Translations under genes and position numbers: made by a program
DNA from: Chthonomonas sp. UBA2387
GTDB taxonomy: Bacteria; Armatimonadota; Fimbriimonadia; Fimbriimonadales; Fimbriimonadaceae
Reading direction: 5' to 3'
NCBI GenBank assembly: GCA_002343445.1
Contig: DDSP01000002.1
Span: forward strand, 42,704 to 103,014
Length of the DNA stretch: 60,311 nt
Shown here: positions 25,511 to 34,187 of the stretch, piece after piece
Layout: the number at the start of each line of letters is the position of its first letter
Position numbering within the stretch: the stretch's first letter is position 1
Notes under the pieces: model-generated
Seen by the model: the letters and a program-made list of their open reading frames with translations, nothing else
What the model was told of the DNA's origin: nothing
Database searches by the model: none

Positions 25511-25516
25511 TAGTAT
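25511..25516 (+). promoter_or_regulatory. -10 box TAGTAT of FG-GAP protein gene
   Basis: TAGTAT ends 7 nt before the ATG at 25524. The other in-frame ATG at 25515 lies inside this box, so 25524 is the start. Confidence 0.6.
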
Positions 25517-25523
25517 GGAAAGC

Positions 25524-26963
25524 ATGCGAACCCTCGCTTCCCTCGGGCTCCTGGTCGCGGCCGTCAGTGCACCGTGCTACGATCCGGTTTTCTTCACGGG
25601 CAACGGTGCTGGTCACGAGCCGTTCGTCTCGGTCGACACGGTGTTGGGTCCCCGATTTACGGCAACGGCTTTCGCTCCTGGGTTTCTGGGCGGCGTCTTC
25701 GTCGCGATGGGGGACATCAACGGCGATGGCGCCCCCGAGTTGCTTTGCGGTCAAGGCGAGGGTGGGGAGTCGCGCATCAGAGCCTACGATGGCTTGACGG
25801 GATCGGTCGTGCTCGACACCTTGCCCTTTGGTGGTGCGTCAGCTGGCGGCGCAAGGGTGGCCTTGGGCGATGTGAGTGGCGACGGCCTCGCCGATGTGAT
25901 TGTCGGTTCTGGCCCCGGAGTGGCCAACCGCGTAAGAGTGTTGGATGCGGTGACAGGCTTGCCCATCCGAGACTTCGCACCCTTCGACGCTTCGTTCACT
26001 GGCGGAGTGTTCGTCGCTGCGGGCGACGTCAATGGCGACGGATTCGCCGACATCGTGACCGGAGCGGGAAGCGGCATGGCCCCCCGGACCATCGTGTTCG
26101 ATGGCGTGACCGGAGACACGATCTGGGACTACGACCCATTTTTTGGATCCTTGTCGGGTTTCGCGGGTGGTGTCCGTGTGGCGTGCGGCGACTATGACGG
26201 CGACGGAAGAGGCGACGTGTTTGCGGCCACGGACGCGGGAATCCCGTCCGAAGTCTTTGTCAACAGTGGTCGCACCGGCTTGAACATGCTTTCGTGGTCG
26301 CCCTTCGGGGACTTGTACAACCAAGGCGTGCATATCGCGGGCGCCGATGTGGACGAGGACGGCTTGGCCGACGTGGTTGTTCACGGCTTCGGAGCCCGCA
26401 TCCGCGTGATGAATGCCACCAGCCTCGCCAACATCGTTGACTACGAGGTGCGTCCGAGCAACTTCGCTGGCCATCTCTCCGTGGCCGGAGGCGAGTCCAA
26501 GGCCGCCATTCGTGCGAATCTGCTGTTTCCGGGACGCGTTTCTGCCGCTCCACCCATGAGCGTGGTCGTCCGCCAACTAAGACTCAGCAACAACCAACCC
26601 TATCCCACGCATGTGTTCGTCGAGAACCGCAGCGGTCAAGACCGGTTCTGGACGCCTTTCATCGGAGCCAACTGCAACTTCTACTTGAAGGGCCCGAACA
26701 CAGTCGGCGTGCGAGTGGGCAACGTCGCCGTCGCCGACGGCTTGGACCTCGGGTCGCTGACACTCTTCGTCGGCGACATCAACGGCGATGACAGCATCAA
26801 CATCCAAGACTTCCTCGCCTTGCGCCAGAACTTCGGAACTTCGAGCGGAGGGCCGGGCTTCAACCCCCAGGCCGACCTTGACGGGAACGGCAGCGTCGGC
26901 ATCAGCGACTTCCTGATCCTGCGCTCCAACTTCGGTCGAAGCGGGCCGGGGCTCGGCGCCTGA
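25524..26963 (+). CDS. Secreted FG-GAP repeat protein with C-terminal dockerin-like domain
   Basis: A 479-residue exported protein. After a signal peptide (MRTLASLGLLVAAVSAPC) come about five FG-GAP/VCBS-type blades with Ca-binding loops such as GDINGDGAPELL, GDVSGDGLADVI, GDVNGDGFADIV and GDYDGDGRGDVF (residues about 55-290), as in integrin-like beta-propellers. A beta-rich linker follows, then a duplicated type I dockerin-like EF-hand pair (GDINGDDSINIQDFLALRQN and DLDGNGSVGISDFLILRSN) ending about 10 residues before the stop. Likely a cell-surface or extracellular adhesion/structural protein. The same C-terminal module occurs in the HAF-repeat protein at 53903. Confidence 0.85.
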   Translation: MRTLASLGLLVAAVSAPCYDPVFFTGNGAGHEPFVSVDTVLGPRFTATAFAPGFLGGVFVAMGDINGDGAPELLCGQGEGGESRIRAYDGLTGSVVLDTLPFGGASAGGARVALGDVSGDGLADVIVGSGPGVANRVRVLDAVTGLPIRDFAPFDASFTGGVFVAAGDVNGDGFADIVTGAGSGMAPRTIVFDGVTGDTIWDYDPFFGSLSGFAGGVRVACGDYDGDGRGDVFAATDAGIPSEVFVNSGRTGLNMLSWSPFGDLYNQGVHIAGADVDEDGLADVVVHGFGARIRVMNATSLANIVDYEVRPSNFAGHLSVAGGESKAAIRANLLFPGRVSAAPPMSVVVRQLRLSNNQPYPTHVFVENRSGQDRFWTPFIGANCNFYLKGPNTVGVRVGNVAVADGLDLGSLTLFVGDINGDDSINIQDFLALRQNFGTSSGGPGFNPQADLDGNGSVGISDFLILRSNFGRSGPGLGA

Positions 26964-27013
26964 GAGACGCTCCTGGGGGTTCTTTGGACCTCGGGGTACA
27001 GTAGGCTCTGAAC

Positions 27014-28168
27014 GTGGCCATCTCAGCTGAGCGCATCGTCGGTTCCGAACTCGTCGACATCGCCGCCAAGGTCGAGGCGGGCGAACGGCTGTCCCGCGAA
27101 GACGGCCTCAGGCTCTACGCCACGCCCAACCTGACCGCTGTCGGGTGGCTGGCCAATCAGGTCCGGGAGCGCTGGCACGGTCCGAAGACCTACTTCGTCC
27201 GCAACCAGCACATCAACTACACGAATATCTGCAACAAGTTCTGCAAGTTCTGCAGTTTCTACGCCAAGAAGGGCGGCCCCGACCCTTACGAGATGAGCCT
27301 CGACGAAGTGCGCCGCCGCCTGGAATGGCACAAGGACGTCCCGATCACCGAGGTCCACATGGTGGGCGGAATCAACCCACGGCTTCCCTATTCCTACTAC
27401 ATGGACCTCGTGCGGACGGTGAAGGACGTTCGTCCCGGCGTGCACGTCAAGGCGTTCACGGCCGTCGAGATCGTCGAAATCGCCCGCGTCGGCAAAGTCT
27501 CGTTCGAGCAGGCCCTGGCCGATCTCATCGAGGCGGGCTTGGACTCGCTCCCCGGCGGCGGAATCGAAGTGCTTTCCGACCGTGTTCACAGCGAGTTGTT
27601 CGGCAAGAAGTTGAACGGCGAAGAGTGGAAGGCTGTCGCCCGCGCGGCTGCCAAGCTGGGCCTAAAGCAGTACGCCACGATGCTCTACGGTCACATCGAG
27701 ACGGACGAGGAACGGGTGGACCACCTCATCCAATTGCGCGAACTCCAGGACGAGACGGGGCACTTCCTCACATTCACGCCGCTTTCCTTCCACCCGGAAG
27801 GCACGGAACTCGAGCACATCAAGCCGCTCACGGGCGACGTCGACCTGCGGAACATCGCGGTCAGCCGCCTCATGCTGGACAATTTCGCCCATATCAAGAG
27901 CTTTTGGATCATGAACACGGCGCCGGTCACCCAGGCTGCACTGTGGTACGGGGCCGACGACGCCGACGGGTTGGTCCACGAGTACGAGATCACGTACAAA
28001 GACGGCGAGTGGGGCAACAAGCGGCAGGCGCTCACCTACGACAACATGGTTTACATGATCGAAGACGTGGGCCGTGTGCCGATCGAGCGCGACTCGCTGT
28101 ACCACGAGATCGTGCGCGAGCAGCCCGTCACCCCCAAGCGCACGCTCATCCCGCTCGCGCAGGCGTGA
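27014..28168 (+). CDS. mqnE: Aminofutalosine synthase (radical SAM)
   Basis: MqnE joins 3-enolpyruvyl-benzoate and S-adenosylmethionine to aminofutalosine in the futalosine menaquinone pathway. The 384-residue protein has the radical SAM cluster motif ICNKFCKFCSF, GGINPRLPYSYYMDL, VHVKAFTAVEI, GLDSLPGGGIEVL and ATMLYGHIETDEERVDHL. The VHMVGG, KAFTAVEI and MLYGHIET variants match MqnE rather than its paralogue MqnC. Start is the GTG at 27014. The downstream 150-residue gene begins 1 bp after the stop. Other mqn genes are not in the window. Confidence 0.88.
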   Translation: MAISAERIVGSELVDIAAKVEAGERLSREDGLRLYATPNLTAVGWLANQVRERWHGPKTYFVRNQHINYTNICNKFCKFCSFYAKKGGPDPYEMSLDEVRRRLEWHKDVPITEVHMVGGINPRLPYSYYMDLVRTVKDVRPGVHVKAFTAVEIVEIARVGKVSFEQALADLIEAGLDSLPGGGIEVLSDRVHSELFGKKLNGEEWKAVARAAAKLGLKQYATMLYGHIETDEERVDHLIQLRELQDETGHFLTFTPLSFHPEGTELEHIKPLTGDVDLRNIAVSRLMLDNFAHIKSFWIMNTAPVTQAALWYGADDADGLVHEYEITYKDGEWGNKRQALTYDNMVYMIEDVGRVPIERDSLYHEIVREQPVTPKRTLIPLAQA

Positions 28169-28169
28169 G

Positions 28170-28622
28170 ATGCTGGTTCTGTTTGACAACAATCCGGTCT
28201 TGCGGCAACTGGCCGATGGGTTGTTCCATGCGGAGTTCGAAGTTCTAGAAGCGGGAGACAGTTGGCTTGAGGCCTACCGCCGCTATTGTTTGGAGCGGTC
28301 GGTTGAGGTGTGCGTCTTGCCTCGCTTTCTCGTCGAGCGGGTCCTGCCCGAGTCTTCAGCGGGTGCGCTCGAGGGCTTCGACGAGCGAATCTGGCCGACG
28401 CGTTTCCTGACCTTGCCCGCATATCCCCAGTGGAGGAACATGGGCCGGGGCCAGATTCTACGACGCATCGAGCGACTCCTTGGCCGAATCGAGTCCTCGC
28501 GCCGCTCGGATGTTGTTGTGCCGCTGAACCTGTTCGACTGGGGAGACGAGGAGTGGACTCGAATGAGCTTGGAGTGTCTTGCGTTCGCACGCGATCGTCA
28601 GGCGTTCATCCAGTCCGCATAG
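28170..28622 (+). CDS. Hypothetical protein coupled to mqnE
   Basis: A 150-residue soluble protein beginning MLVLFDNNPVLRQLADGLF, one base after the mqnE stop, so co-translated with it. It is rich in Arg, Leu and aromatic residues, without signal peptide or membrane helix. The opening resembles a nucleotide-binding or receiver-like strand-helix, but no motif is decisive. I do not recognise a family; the tight coupling hints at a link to quinone synthesis, which is inference. Confidence 0.65.
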   Translation: MLVLFDNNPVLRQLADGLFHAEFEVLEAGDSWLEAYRRYCLERSVEVCVLPRFLVERVLPESSAGALEGFDERIWPTRFLTLPAYPQWRNMGRGQILRRIERLLGRIESSRRSDVVVPLNLFDWGDEEWTRMSLECLAFARDRQAFIQSA

Positions 28623-28693
28623 GCTTGGCCTGGGCTTTCCGGATTCCCGTCCAAGGGGGACGGATTCGCTCATCCCTGACGAAGGGTTTGGGG

Positions 28694-28699
28694 GATAAT
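28694..28699 (+). promoter_or_regulatory. -10 box GATAAT of ABC exporter operon
   Basis: GATAAT ends 8 nt before the GTG at 28708, another near-leaderless start. Confidence 0.6.
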
Positions 28700-28707
28700 C
28701 GAGACCC

Positions 28708-29430
28708 GTGCTCGAAGTCGCATCGCTCGTCAAGGAATACCGTCGGACGCGAGCGGTGGACGGGCTCTCTTTCACCATCAATCCCGGCGAGATCGTGGGC
28801 CTTCTCGGACCCAACGGTGCGGGCAAGACCACGGCCATGCGATGTATCGCCGGCATCTTGCGCCCCACGTCCGGCACAGTCAGAATCCATGGTTACGACA
28901 TCGTCCAAGACCACGCCAAAGCCAAGGCGCGGCTGGCCTTTGTCCCCGAGGTGCCGGGCCTGTACGAGTTGCTCACCGTTTGGGAGCACCTCCGCTTCAT
29001 CGCCATGTGCTTCGACAAGCTCGAGGTTTTCGAGCGTCGGTGCGACGAACTGCTCGACCGCTACCACCTCTCCGAGAAGCGAAACGAACTCGTGGTGACG
29101 TTGAGCAAGGGCATGAAGCAAAAGTTGGCCGTGGCGTGCGCCCTGGTGCACGACGCCGATGTCTTGCTCTTCGACGAGCCGCTCATCGGCATCGATCCGG
29201 CCGGCGCACACGAGGTGAAACAGGAGCTGATGAGGGCGCGGGACGATGGAGCGGCCGTTCTCGTCTCCACTCACTTGCTCGATACGGCCGAGCGGCTGTG
29301 CAACCGCGTCATCATCGTCGCCCGAGGCAGGAAACTCGCCGAAGGGACTCTTGCATCCTTGCGCGAAGAGCACGCGATGAGCGAGGCCACGCTCGAAGAG
29401 GTGTTCCTCTCACTCACCCGCGAGCCATGA
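28708..29430 (+). CDS. ABC transporter ATPase (ABC-2/EcsA-like)
   Basis: A 240-residue ATPase with Walker A LLGPNGAGKTTAMRC, signature LSKGMKQKLAVACAL, Walker B VLLFDEPLIGIDPAG and H-loop STHLLD. It groups by look with ATPases of ABC-2 exporters and EcsA. The GTG start lies behind a -10 box. Its stop overlaps the start of the membrane partner (ATGA). Confidence 0.93.
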   Translation: MLEVASLVKEYRRTRAVDGLSFTINPGEIVGLLGPNGAGKTTAMRCIAGILRPTSGTVRIHGYDIVQDHAKAKARLAFVPEVPGLYELLTVWEHLRFIAMCFDKLEVFERRCDELLDRYHLSEKRNELVVTLSKGMKQKLAVACALVHDADVLLFDEPLIGIDPAGAHEVKQELMRARDDGAAVLVSTHLLDTAERLCNRVIIVARGRKLAEGTLASLREEHAMSEATLEEVFLSLTREP

Positions 29431-31103
29431 ACGCGTTGCTCTTTCTAGCGGTTCGGTCGGTGGTGAACGGGGTGCGGCGCGCCCTTTCTTCGCCCAAACG
29501 CCTGATCACACTCGTTGCGGCAGTGGCTTACTACGCCTACCTGTTGCGACCCACGCGCGGCTCTGAGAGCTTCGATCTGCCCGAGGACTTCCAGATGCAG
29601 ATGCCTCCCGAGGCCGTGCTGCACAGTCTGGCCTTTGCGGCCTTTGGGTTTCTGACCCTGATGTTCCTCATGAGCCTGCTCAGCCACCGCAGCGGGTTTC
29701 GGCCGGCCGACGTGGACATGCTGTTTCCGACTCCCATCCACCCGCGTTGGGTGATGGCGTTCCGAATGGCTCGGGAGTACCTGGTCACCTTGCTCCTTCC
29801 CTTCCTGATCATGCTGCTCGGGTGGCGGTCGACCGCAGGCGGGTTGGCGATGCTGGAAGAAGTCGTGCCGGAGTCCGGGATGATCCAGGTCGCCGGTCGC
29901 GTCGGGATGGTGAGTTGGTTCCTGATGGCCCTGTTCTGGGTGGCGATAGGCCAAGCGGTGAGCATGGCGGCATCCCGCCAGGATCGCTATGGCCTGACGG
30001 CGCGCCGCATCGCCTTGGCCGTGATCATCGCCGTCCCAACCCTCGCCGCGGCTCTGGTGTGGTGGCATATGCGAACGGGCGCGAGCTTCGAGGCCGCCCA
30101 AGCCATGCTCGAATCCAGCGCGATGCGCGCACTGTTCTTTACCGCTGCGCTCTCGGCGGATACCGTCTTGGCGGCCATTTCGGGGGACATGGGCCGAGTC
30201 ATGCTCCTGTTTGCGGGGCAACTGGCACTGATTGGTGGCGCGTTGGCTTTCGCCAACACCCAATGGGCGTACATCTACGACTCCGCCGCAAGCCGAGCCG
30301 TGGACGGAGTTCGCAAGTCCATGCAGGCGGGCGACCAAACACGCATGCGTGCGGAGTTGGTCCAGCAGGGCAAACTGAAGATCCGAACAAAGCGCACCAG
30401 ATTCCATTCGATCCGCGTGTCCGGCTGGCCAGCACTGATGTGGAAAGAGTGGTTCCTTCAGGTTCGAGGCAACACGGGGCAGTTGGTCTTCTTCCTCATC
30501 ATCGTGCTCGCGATGACCGTTCCGACGGCCCTGATCCCTCCCTCTCGAAGGACGGGGCTGGACATTTCTGGCTACTTCTTCATGGCCATGCAGTTCATGA
30601 GCCTGCTGATGGTCACTTGGACCGTCGCCCAAGCCGGCGTGATCGATCTGCTCCGCCACGTGGACATGCAAAAGCCGCTGCCTTTCGCCGCCGCCACCAA
30701 CGTCTTCTCCGAGGTGGCGGCCAAGTCGCTGTTCGGCGTGCTGTTCCTGTGGGCTGGCGGCGCCTTCTTCTTCTGTTTGCGCCCCGCCAACTGGGAGTTC
30801 CCCGTCGCCTCGGCCATCCTGGCTCCCACGGTGTCCGTCCTCGTCTCGGCCTGCATCTACCTTGTGTGGCTGCTCTTCCCAGATGTCGACGATCCGGCCC
30901 AACGCGGGTTCAGACAGCTCATGATCCTGTTGGGCTTGGCGGTGGCCATCAGCCCGATTGTGGGGTTGCTGGTGCTCGGCCGATTCATGAAGTGGCACAT
31001 GGTGGTGGCAGCGTTGCCGGGGGCCGCGCTCGCAGTTGGTTTCACGGTGGTGGCCTGCATCGCCGCGGGCCGTCTGTACCAAGACTTCAACCCGTCGGAG
31101 TAG
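29427..31103 (+). CDS. Putative ABC exporter membrane subunit
   Basis: A 558-residue protein with about ten to twelve predicted helices, comparable to the putative ABC exporter family (PF16962-like) that pairs with ABC-2-type ATPases. A cytoplasmic loop (about residues 290-345) contains RFHSIRVSGWPALMWKEWF, and the following KEW pattern is typical of ABC-2 exporters. It is coupled to the ATPase by a 4-bp overlap. The substrate cannot be inferred. Confidence 0.75.
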   Translation: MNALLFLAVRSVVNGVRRALSSPKRLITLVAAVAYYAYLLRPTRGSESFDLPEDFQMQMPPEAVLHSLAFAAFGFLTLMFLMSLLSHRSGFRPADVDMLFPTPIHPRWVMAFRMAREYLVTLLLPFLIMLLGWRSTAGGLAMLEEVVPESGMIQVAGRVGMVSWFLMALFWVAIGQAVSMAASRQDRYGLTARRIALAVIIAVPTLAAALVWWHMRTGASFEAAQAMLESSAMRALFFTAALSADTVLAAISGDMGRVMLLFAGQLALIGGALAFANTQWAYIYDSAASRAVDGVRKSMQAGDQTRMRAELVQQGKLKIRTKRTRFHSIRVSGWPALMWKEWFLQVRGNTGQLVFFLIIVLAMTVPTALIPPSRRTGLDISGYFFMAMQFMSLLMVTWTVAQAGVIDLLRHVDMQKPLPFAAATNVFSEVAAKSLFGVLFLWAGGAFFFCLRPANWEFPVASAILAPTVSVLVSACIYLVWLLFPDVDDPAQRGFRQLMILLGLAVAISPIVGLLVLGRFMKWHMVVAALPGAALAVGFTVVACIAAGRLYQDFNPSE

Positions 31104-31119
31104 CTCTGGTCAGCCAGAG
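31104..31119. terminator. Small hairpin between convergent genes
   Basis: CTCTGG-TCAG-CCAGAG is a 6-bp stem directly after the exporter stop, overlapping the last codons of the convergent lipoprotein gene. It lacks a T-run. Confidence 0.35.
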
Positions 31120-31775
31120 TCGCGCAGAGCCAGGATCTCAATCTCGCCAGAAGAGTCTTCGACAAGAAGGAACGTCCTGACGAGATCCTCGGTGGCATCG
31201 AACTCGATCTCGGCGAGCGGAGTGTCGTCTCCCGCCAGTGTGGCGATGATCCGAAGCCGATTCGGGTCGCGCGTCAGGTACGCCGTCCGATTCGCATAGG
31301 GGATTCCAAGCACGGAGGGCAGGGCGTCCTCAAACTTGTCATCCCTCTGGATGACATACACGTCGAACTTGTCGTCGCCCTTCACCCCGTTGTAGACGCG
31401 GTACTTGAACAGGTCGCCGCCGGCGGGCTCGTTGTCGTCCTTGACCCACGACACGCTGGGAGCCGCCAGATCGCCCGCGACGAATGCCGTGTAATCCGCG
31501 TTGCGGTCCACGACGACGGGGAGCCCATAGAAGGGGACCGTGGTGCCGGCTTCTCGAATCGCCAAGGCGAACGACTTGGCATCCACGCGCCCGTATGCCG
31601 AAGCACCGGGCCCGTCCAGCCTGTGGACGGCTTCGTCGTTGAGGACCAGTTCGAGCGGCGGGAAGTCTGGACTGGCCACCACAAGACGGACGCTTCCCTT
31701 CAGAGGACTGTCCTTGCAGCCAAAGCCGGGGATCAGGGCCAACCCGATCAGAACAACGGAGAGGATGCGCCGCAT
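31110..31775 (-). CDS. DUF4397-like lipoprotein
   Basis: A 221-residue protein with a lipoprotein signal ending PGFGC (Cys 20). The mature part begins GSVRLVVASPDFPPLELVLND and contains a Y.....F...V..AG-like pattern with a second related half from about residue 115, as in the beta-sandwich DUF4397 domains. The ATG is preceded by GATAAT ending 6 nt upstream. Function unknown. Confidence 0.65.
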   Translation of the reverse strand: MRRILSVVLIGLALIPGFGCKDSPLKGSVRLVVASPDFPPLELVLNDEAVHRLDGPGASAYGRVDAKSFALAIREAGTTVPFYGLPVVVDRNADYTAFVAGDLAAPSVSWVKDDNEPAGGDLFKYRVYNGVKGDDKFDVYVIQRDDKFEDALPSVLGIPYANRTAYLTRDPNRLRIIATLAGDDTPLAEIEFDATEDLVRTFLLVEDSSGEIEILALRDSG

Positions 31776-31781
31776 GAGTGG

Positions 31782-31787
31782 ATTATC
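31782..31787 (-). promoter_or_regulatory. -10 box GATAAT of DUF4397-like gene
   Basis: On the minus strand GATAAT ends 6 nt before the ATG at 31775. Confidence 0.6.
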
Positions 31788-31822
31788 GGCGATTCGGGGG
31801 TCCCAATCGCAACATCAAGCAA

Positions 31823-31856
31823 AACCGCCGAGCGCAACAGCGTGCGCTCGGCGGTT
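31823..31856 (-). terminator. Rho-independent terminator of tlpA-like gene
   Basis: A perfect 14-bp stem (AACCGCCGAGCGCA with its complement) around a 6-nt loop, followed on the minus strand by TTTTGCTT. It starts 17 bp after the tlpA-like stop codon. Confidence 0.9.
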
Positions 31857-31873
31857 GGAGGTGCGAGTAAAGC

Positions 31874-32464
31874 TTACTTCGTTTCAGCGATCAGCTCTTG
31901 GACGAGGCTCTTCATCCGGGCTTCGTTGAACCCGACCATCACCTCGCGGACGACGCCCTGGCGATCCACGATGAAGAACGTGGGATAGCCCGGGACCTTC
32001 CAGTCCTTGCCCAACTGGTCGTTGCCGTAGGTGAACGTGTAGGAGTACTTATGCTCCTTGACGTAGCCGACCGCGTTATCCTTGGTCTGGATCTTCTGAC
32101 CATCCGAGCCTCTCTCGGCGAGGTTTGCGCCGATCATCACCAAGCCCTTCGAGCCCAGTTCCTCGTGCATCGCCTGGAGCTTCGGAGCGGCGGCCTTGCA
32201 CGGGCCGCACCACGTGGCCCAAAAATCGATGACGGCGACTTTGCCTTCGATGTTTGCATTGGTGAACCGCTTGTCGTCGAGCGTCTTCATCTCGAACATG
32301 GGCAGCTTCTTGCCGGTGAAGGTCTCCTTGACCTCCTTGAACGGGTCTTCGCGCTGAGTCGGGCCGCCCTGCGGCACGACCTTCGCTGCGGCAGTCTGCT
32401 GCGCGACGACCAGCGCGCTGGCGGCGAGCAAGAGAGACATGGAGAGAGCGATGACTTTGGTCAT
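31874..32464 (-). CDS. TlpA-like thiol-disulfide oxidoreductase
   Basis: A 196-residue exported thioredoxin of the TlpA/ResA family: signal peptide (MTKVIALSMSLLLAASALVV), then KLPMFEMKTLDDKRFT, the active site DFWATWCGPCKAAAP and the cis-Pro segment VPGYPTFFIVDRQG. It probably reduces periplasmic disulfides, for example in cytochrome c maturation. The ATG at 32464 is the one that gives a signal peptide; the longer frame is rejected. A -10 box lies 10 nt upstream and a strong terminator follows. Confidence 0.9.
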   Translation of the reverse strand: MTKVIALSMSLLLAASALVVAQQTAAAKVVPQGGPTQREDPFKEVKETFTGKKLPMFEMKTLDDKRFTNANIEGKVAVIDFWATWCGPCKAAAPKLQAMHEELGSKGLVMIGANLAERGSDGQKIQTKDNAVGYVKEHKYSYTFTYGNDQLGKDWKVPGYPTFFIVDRQGVVREVMVGFNEARMKSLVQELIAETK

Positions 32465-32474
32465 GATGCCTTTC

Positions 32475-32480
32475 AGTATA
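32475..32480 (-). promoter_or_regulatory. -10 box TATACT of tlpA-like gene
   Basis: TATACT on the minus strand ends 10 nt before the ATG at 32464; GAAAGG lies between and may act as a weak ribosome-binding site. Confidence 0.55.
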
Positions 32481-32515
32481 GCAAGGTCGTCTGCCAATTG
32501 GGTCCAACGACGGGC

Positions 32516-32524
32516 TGGTACACT
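32516..32524 (+). promoter_or_regulatory. Extended -10 box of the hydroxylase operon
   Basis: TGG-TACACT faces away from the divergent tlpA-like promoter; predicted transcription start near 32531. Confidence 0.55.
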
Positions 32525-32528
32525 GGCT

Positions 32529-33434
32529 TTGACCACGGATGGCGCATTGAGCTCGATCACACACACCCCTGCCGAGCAACACGCTCGAATGCCCTTCGGG
32601 CTGTTCTTCCTGTCGACGTCGTTCCAACTGGCCCTCGTGCTGGGGCTGTACGCGTGGATCGCTGGACCAACGCTCGCCGCCGAGGCGTCCAACCTGCCGT
32701 TGCTCGTCGCCTGGATTCTGGTTCTGGGTGTGCCTCTCAGCCTGTTCGAGTACCTCTACCACCGCTACCTGTTGCACTCGGCCGTGCTGCCCTTTCTCGG
32801 CATCATGCACCATTGCCACGCGGAGCACCACGGCCTCACGTCGGTGAAGGCGCCCGTCCTCTCCAAGGAGCCCGAGCGCATGGTGCCCGTCGCCAGCGAG
32901 TACCCGGTCGAGCACGAACATCAGGAGGCGTCCATGATGTTCCCGTATTTCGCCGCGAGCATCTTCTATGCGATCTTCGTCGGCATGGCGGCCATCCCTC
33001 TCAAGCTGCTGATCCCGAGCCAGCCCCTCGTTCTGGCGATGATCGTCACGGTCACGTTGTACTACGCTGGGTACGAGGTGTGGCACGCGATCCTCCACCT
33101 GCCCTACGAGCGGTTCTGGGGGCCTCTGGTCCAAAGCCGAGGGTTTGGCGGTGTGACGCGATACATCTATAGCTTCCACTTGGTTCACCACTGCCGGCCA
33201 ACGAGCAATCTTGCGGTGGTCGGCCTTTGGGGCGTTGCGGTTTGGGACCACCTGTTCGCCACCCACAAGCGGCCGAAGCACCTCCCCCTCGATGGAGCGT
33301 CCATCAACTATCGGGACATCAGCCTCCCTAAGCCCCGCTGGCCCATTTCGTTCTTGGATCGGCTTCAGGGACCGTTTTACCGAGGTTCTCGGACCATCGA
33401 GCGCACGTTGTCGAAGGCGTTCCGCAAGCGATGA
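32529..33434 (+). CDS. Fatty acid hydroxylase/sterol desaturase-like membrane enzyme
   Basis: An approximately 301-residue integral membrane protein of the di-iron fatty acid hydroxylase superfamily. Histidine clusters are seen in order: EYLYHRYLLHS, MHHCHAEHHG, EVWHAILH and FHLVHHCRP, with about four membrane helices. It should oxidise a lipid using O2. The start is uncertain: TTG 32529 lies just at the predicted transcription start, while ATG 32589 (MPFGLFFLST) is a safer membrane-protein start. Its stop overlaps the next gene (ATGA), and an AbgT transporter follows. Confidence 0.8.
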   Translation: MTTDGALSSITHTPAEQHARMPFGLFFLSTSFQLALVLGLYAWIAGPTLAAEASNLPLLVAWILVLGVPLSLFEYLYHRYLLHSAVLPFLGIMHHCHAEHHGLTSVKAPVLSKEPERMVPVASEYPVEHEHQEASMMFPYFAASIFYAIFVGMAAIPLKLLIPSQPLVLAMIVTVTLYYAGYEVWHAILHLPYERFWGPLVQSRGFGGVTRYIYSFHLVHHCRPTSNLAVVGLWGVAVWDHLFATHKRPKHLPLDGASINYRDISLPKPRWPISFLDRLQGPFYRGSRTIERTLSKAFRKR

Positions 33435-34156
33435 GCGGAAGCTGGAGTTGGCGCGCCGCTTCGGCACCGGGCGTGGCGGCCGTGCGGTCGCACTGGGCGC
33501 CGTTCCTGGCCATCCAGCTCGCTGCGGCGGCGCTCGTGGTGGTGTATGCCCAGACGCCTGCCGTTCGCGAGTGGTGCACGGTCATCGAGCGGATCAAGGT
33601 CGCGGGCGGAATTCCATTCGCCTTCATCGCCGGCGCCATAGCGGGGGGAGTCATTCCCGAGATCGCCAAAGCCCTGACTGGGCGCATGGGGTCGCCGACG
33701 CGCCAGTGGTTTGCGGCCTCGTCGTTCAACGCTCTGGTCTACGCCATGGTCGGGGTTCAGGTCGACCTGTTCTACCGCTTCCAAACCTGGTGCTTCGGCT
33801 CAGGAACCGACTTCCAGACACTCGTGGTGAAGACAGCGGTCGACATGGCCATTTTTACGCCGGTCCTCAGCATCCCGCTCGCGGTCCTGATGTTCGAGTG
33901 GAAGCGGGTCGGGTTTGATCTGCGACGCATGGGCCCCGCGTTCACGGGGTGCTTCTACCTGAACTCCATTGTCCCGGCGTTGATCCCCTGCTGGGCGTTC
34001 TGGATTCCGATCCTGATCTGCGTTTACTCGCTCCCGGCCAACCTCCAGTTCGTGTTCGCGTTGCTCGCCGAAGCCGCCTGGAGCATCCTCTTCGTGTTCA
34101 TCGCTACGAATGGGGGACAGCCGGCAGGACATCAGACCGTCGCCAGCGAAGCGTAG
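33431..34156 (+). CDS. Multi-pass membrane protein
   Basis: A 241-residue membrane protein with about four to five helices, co-translated with the hydroxylase gene. The C-terminal half (KTAVDMAIFTPV, then PCWAFWIPILICVYSLP and a terminal W.ILFVFIA) loosely recalls the Mpv17/PMP22 family, where a Dq...P motif and a W..W...FI.Y..P motif occur in the same order. That resemblance is by eye only and should be tested; otherwise unknown. Confidence 0.6.
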   Translation: MSGSWSWRAASAPGVAAVRSHWAPFLAIQLAAAALVVVYAQTPAVREWCTVIERIKVAGGIPFAFIAGAIAGGVIPEIAKALTGRMGSPTRQWFAASSFNALVYAMVGVQVDLFYRFQTWCFGSGTDFQTLVVKTAVDMAIFTPVLSIPLAVLMFEWKRVGFDLRRMGPAFTGCFYLNSIVPALIPCWAFWIPILICVYSLPANLQFVFALLAEAAWSILFVFIATNGGQPAGHQTVASEA

Positions 34157-34187
34157 GATGCGGGCCGGGGGCCCAAGGATGCGGCAA

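Noticed and set aside
27014..28168. MqnC (cyclic dehypoxanthinylfutalosine synthase)
   Set aside because: The motifs VHMVGG, KAFTAVEI and ATMLYGHIET match MqnE rather than MqnC.
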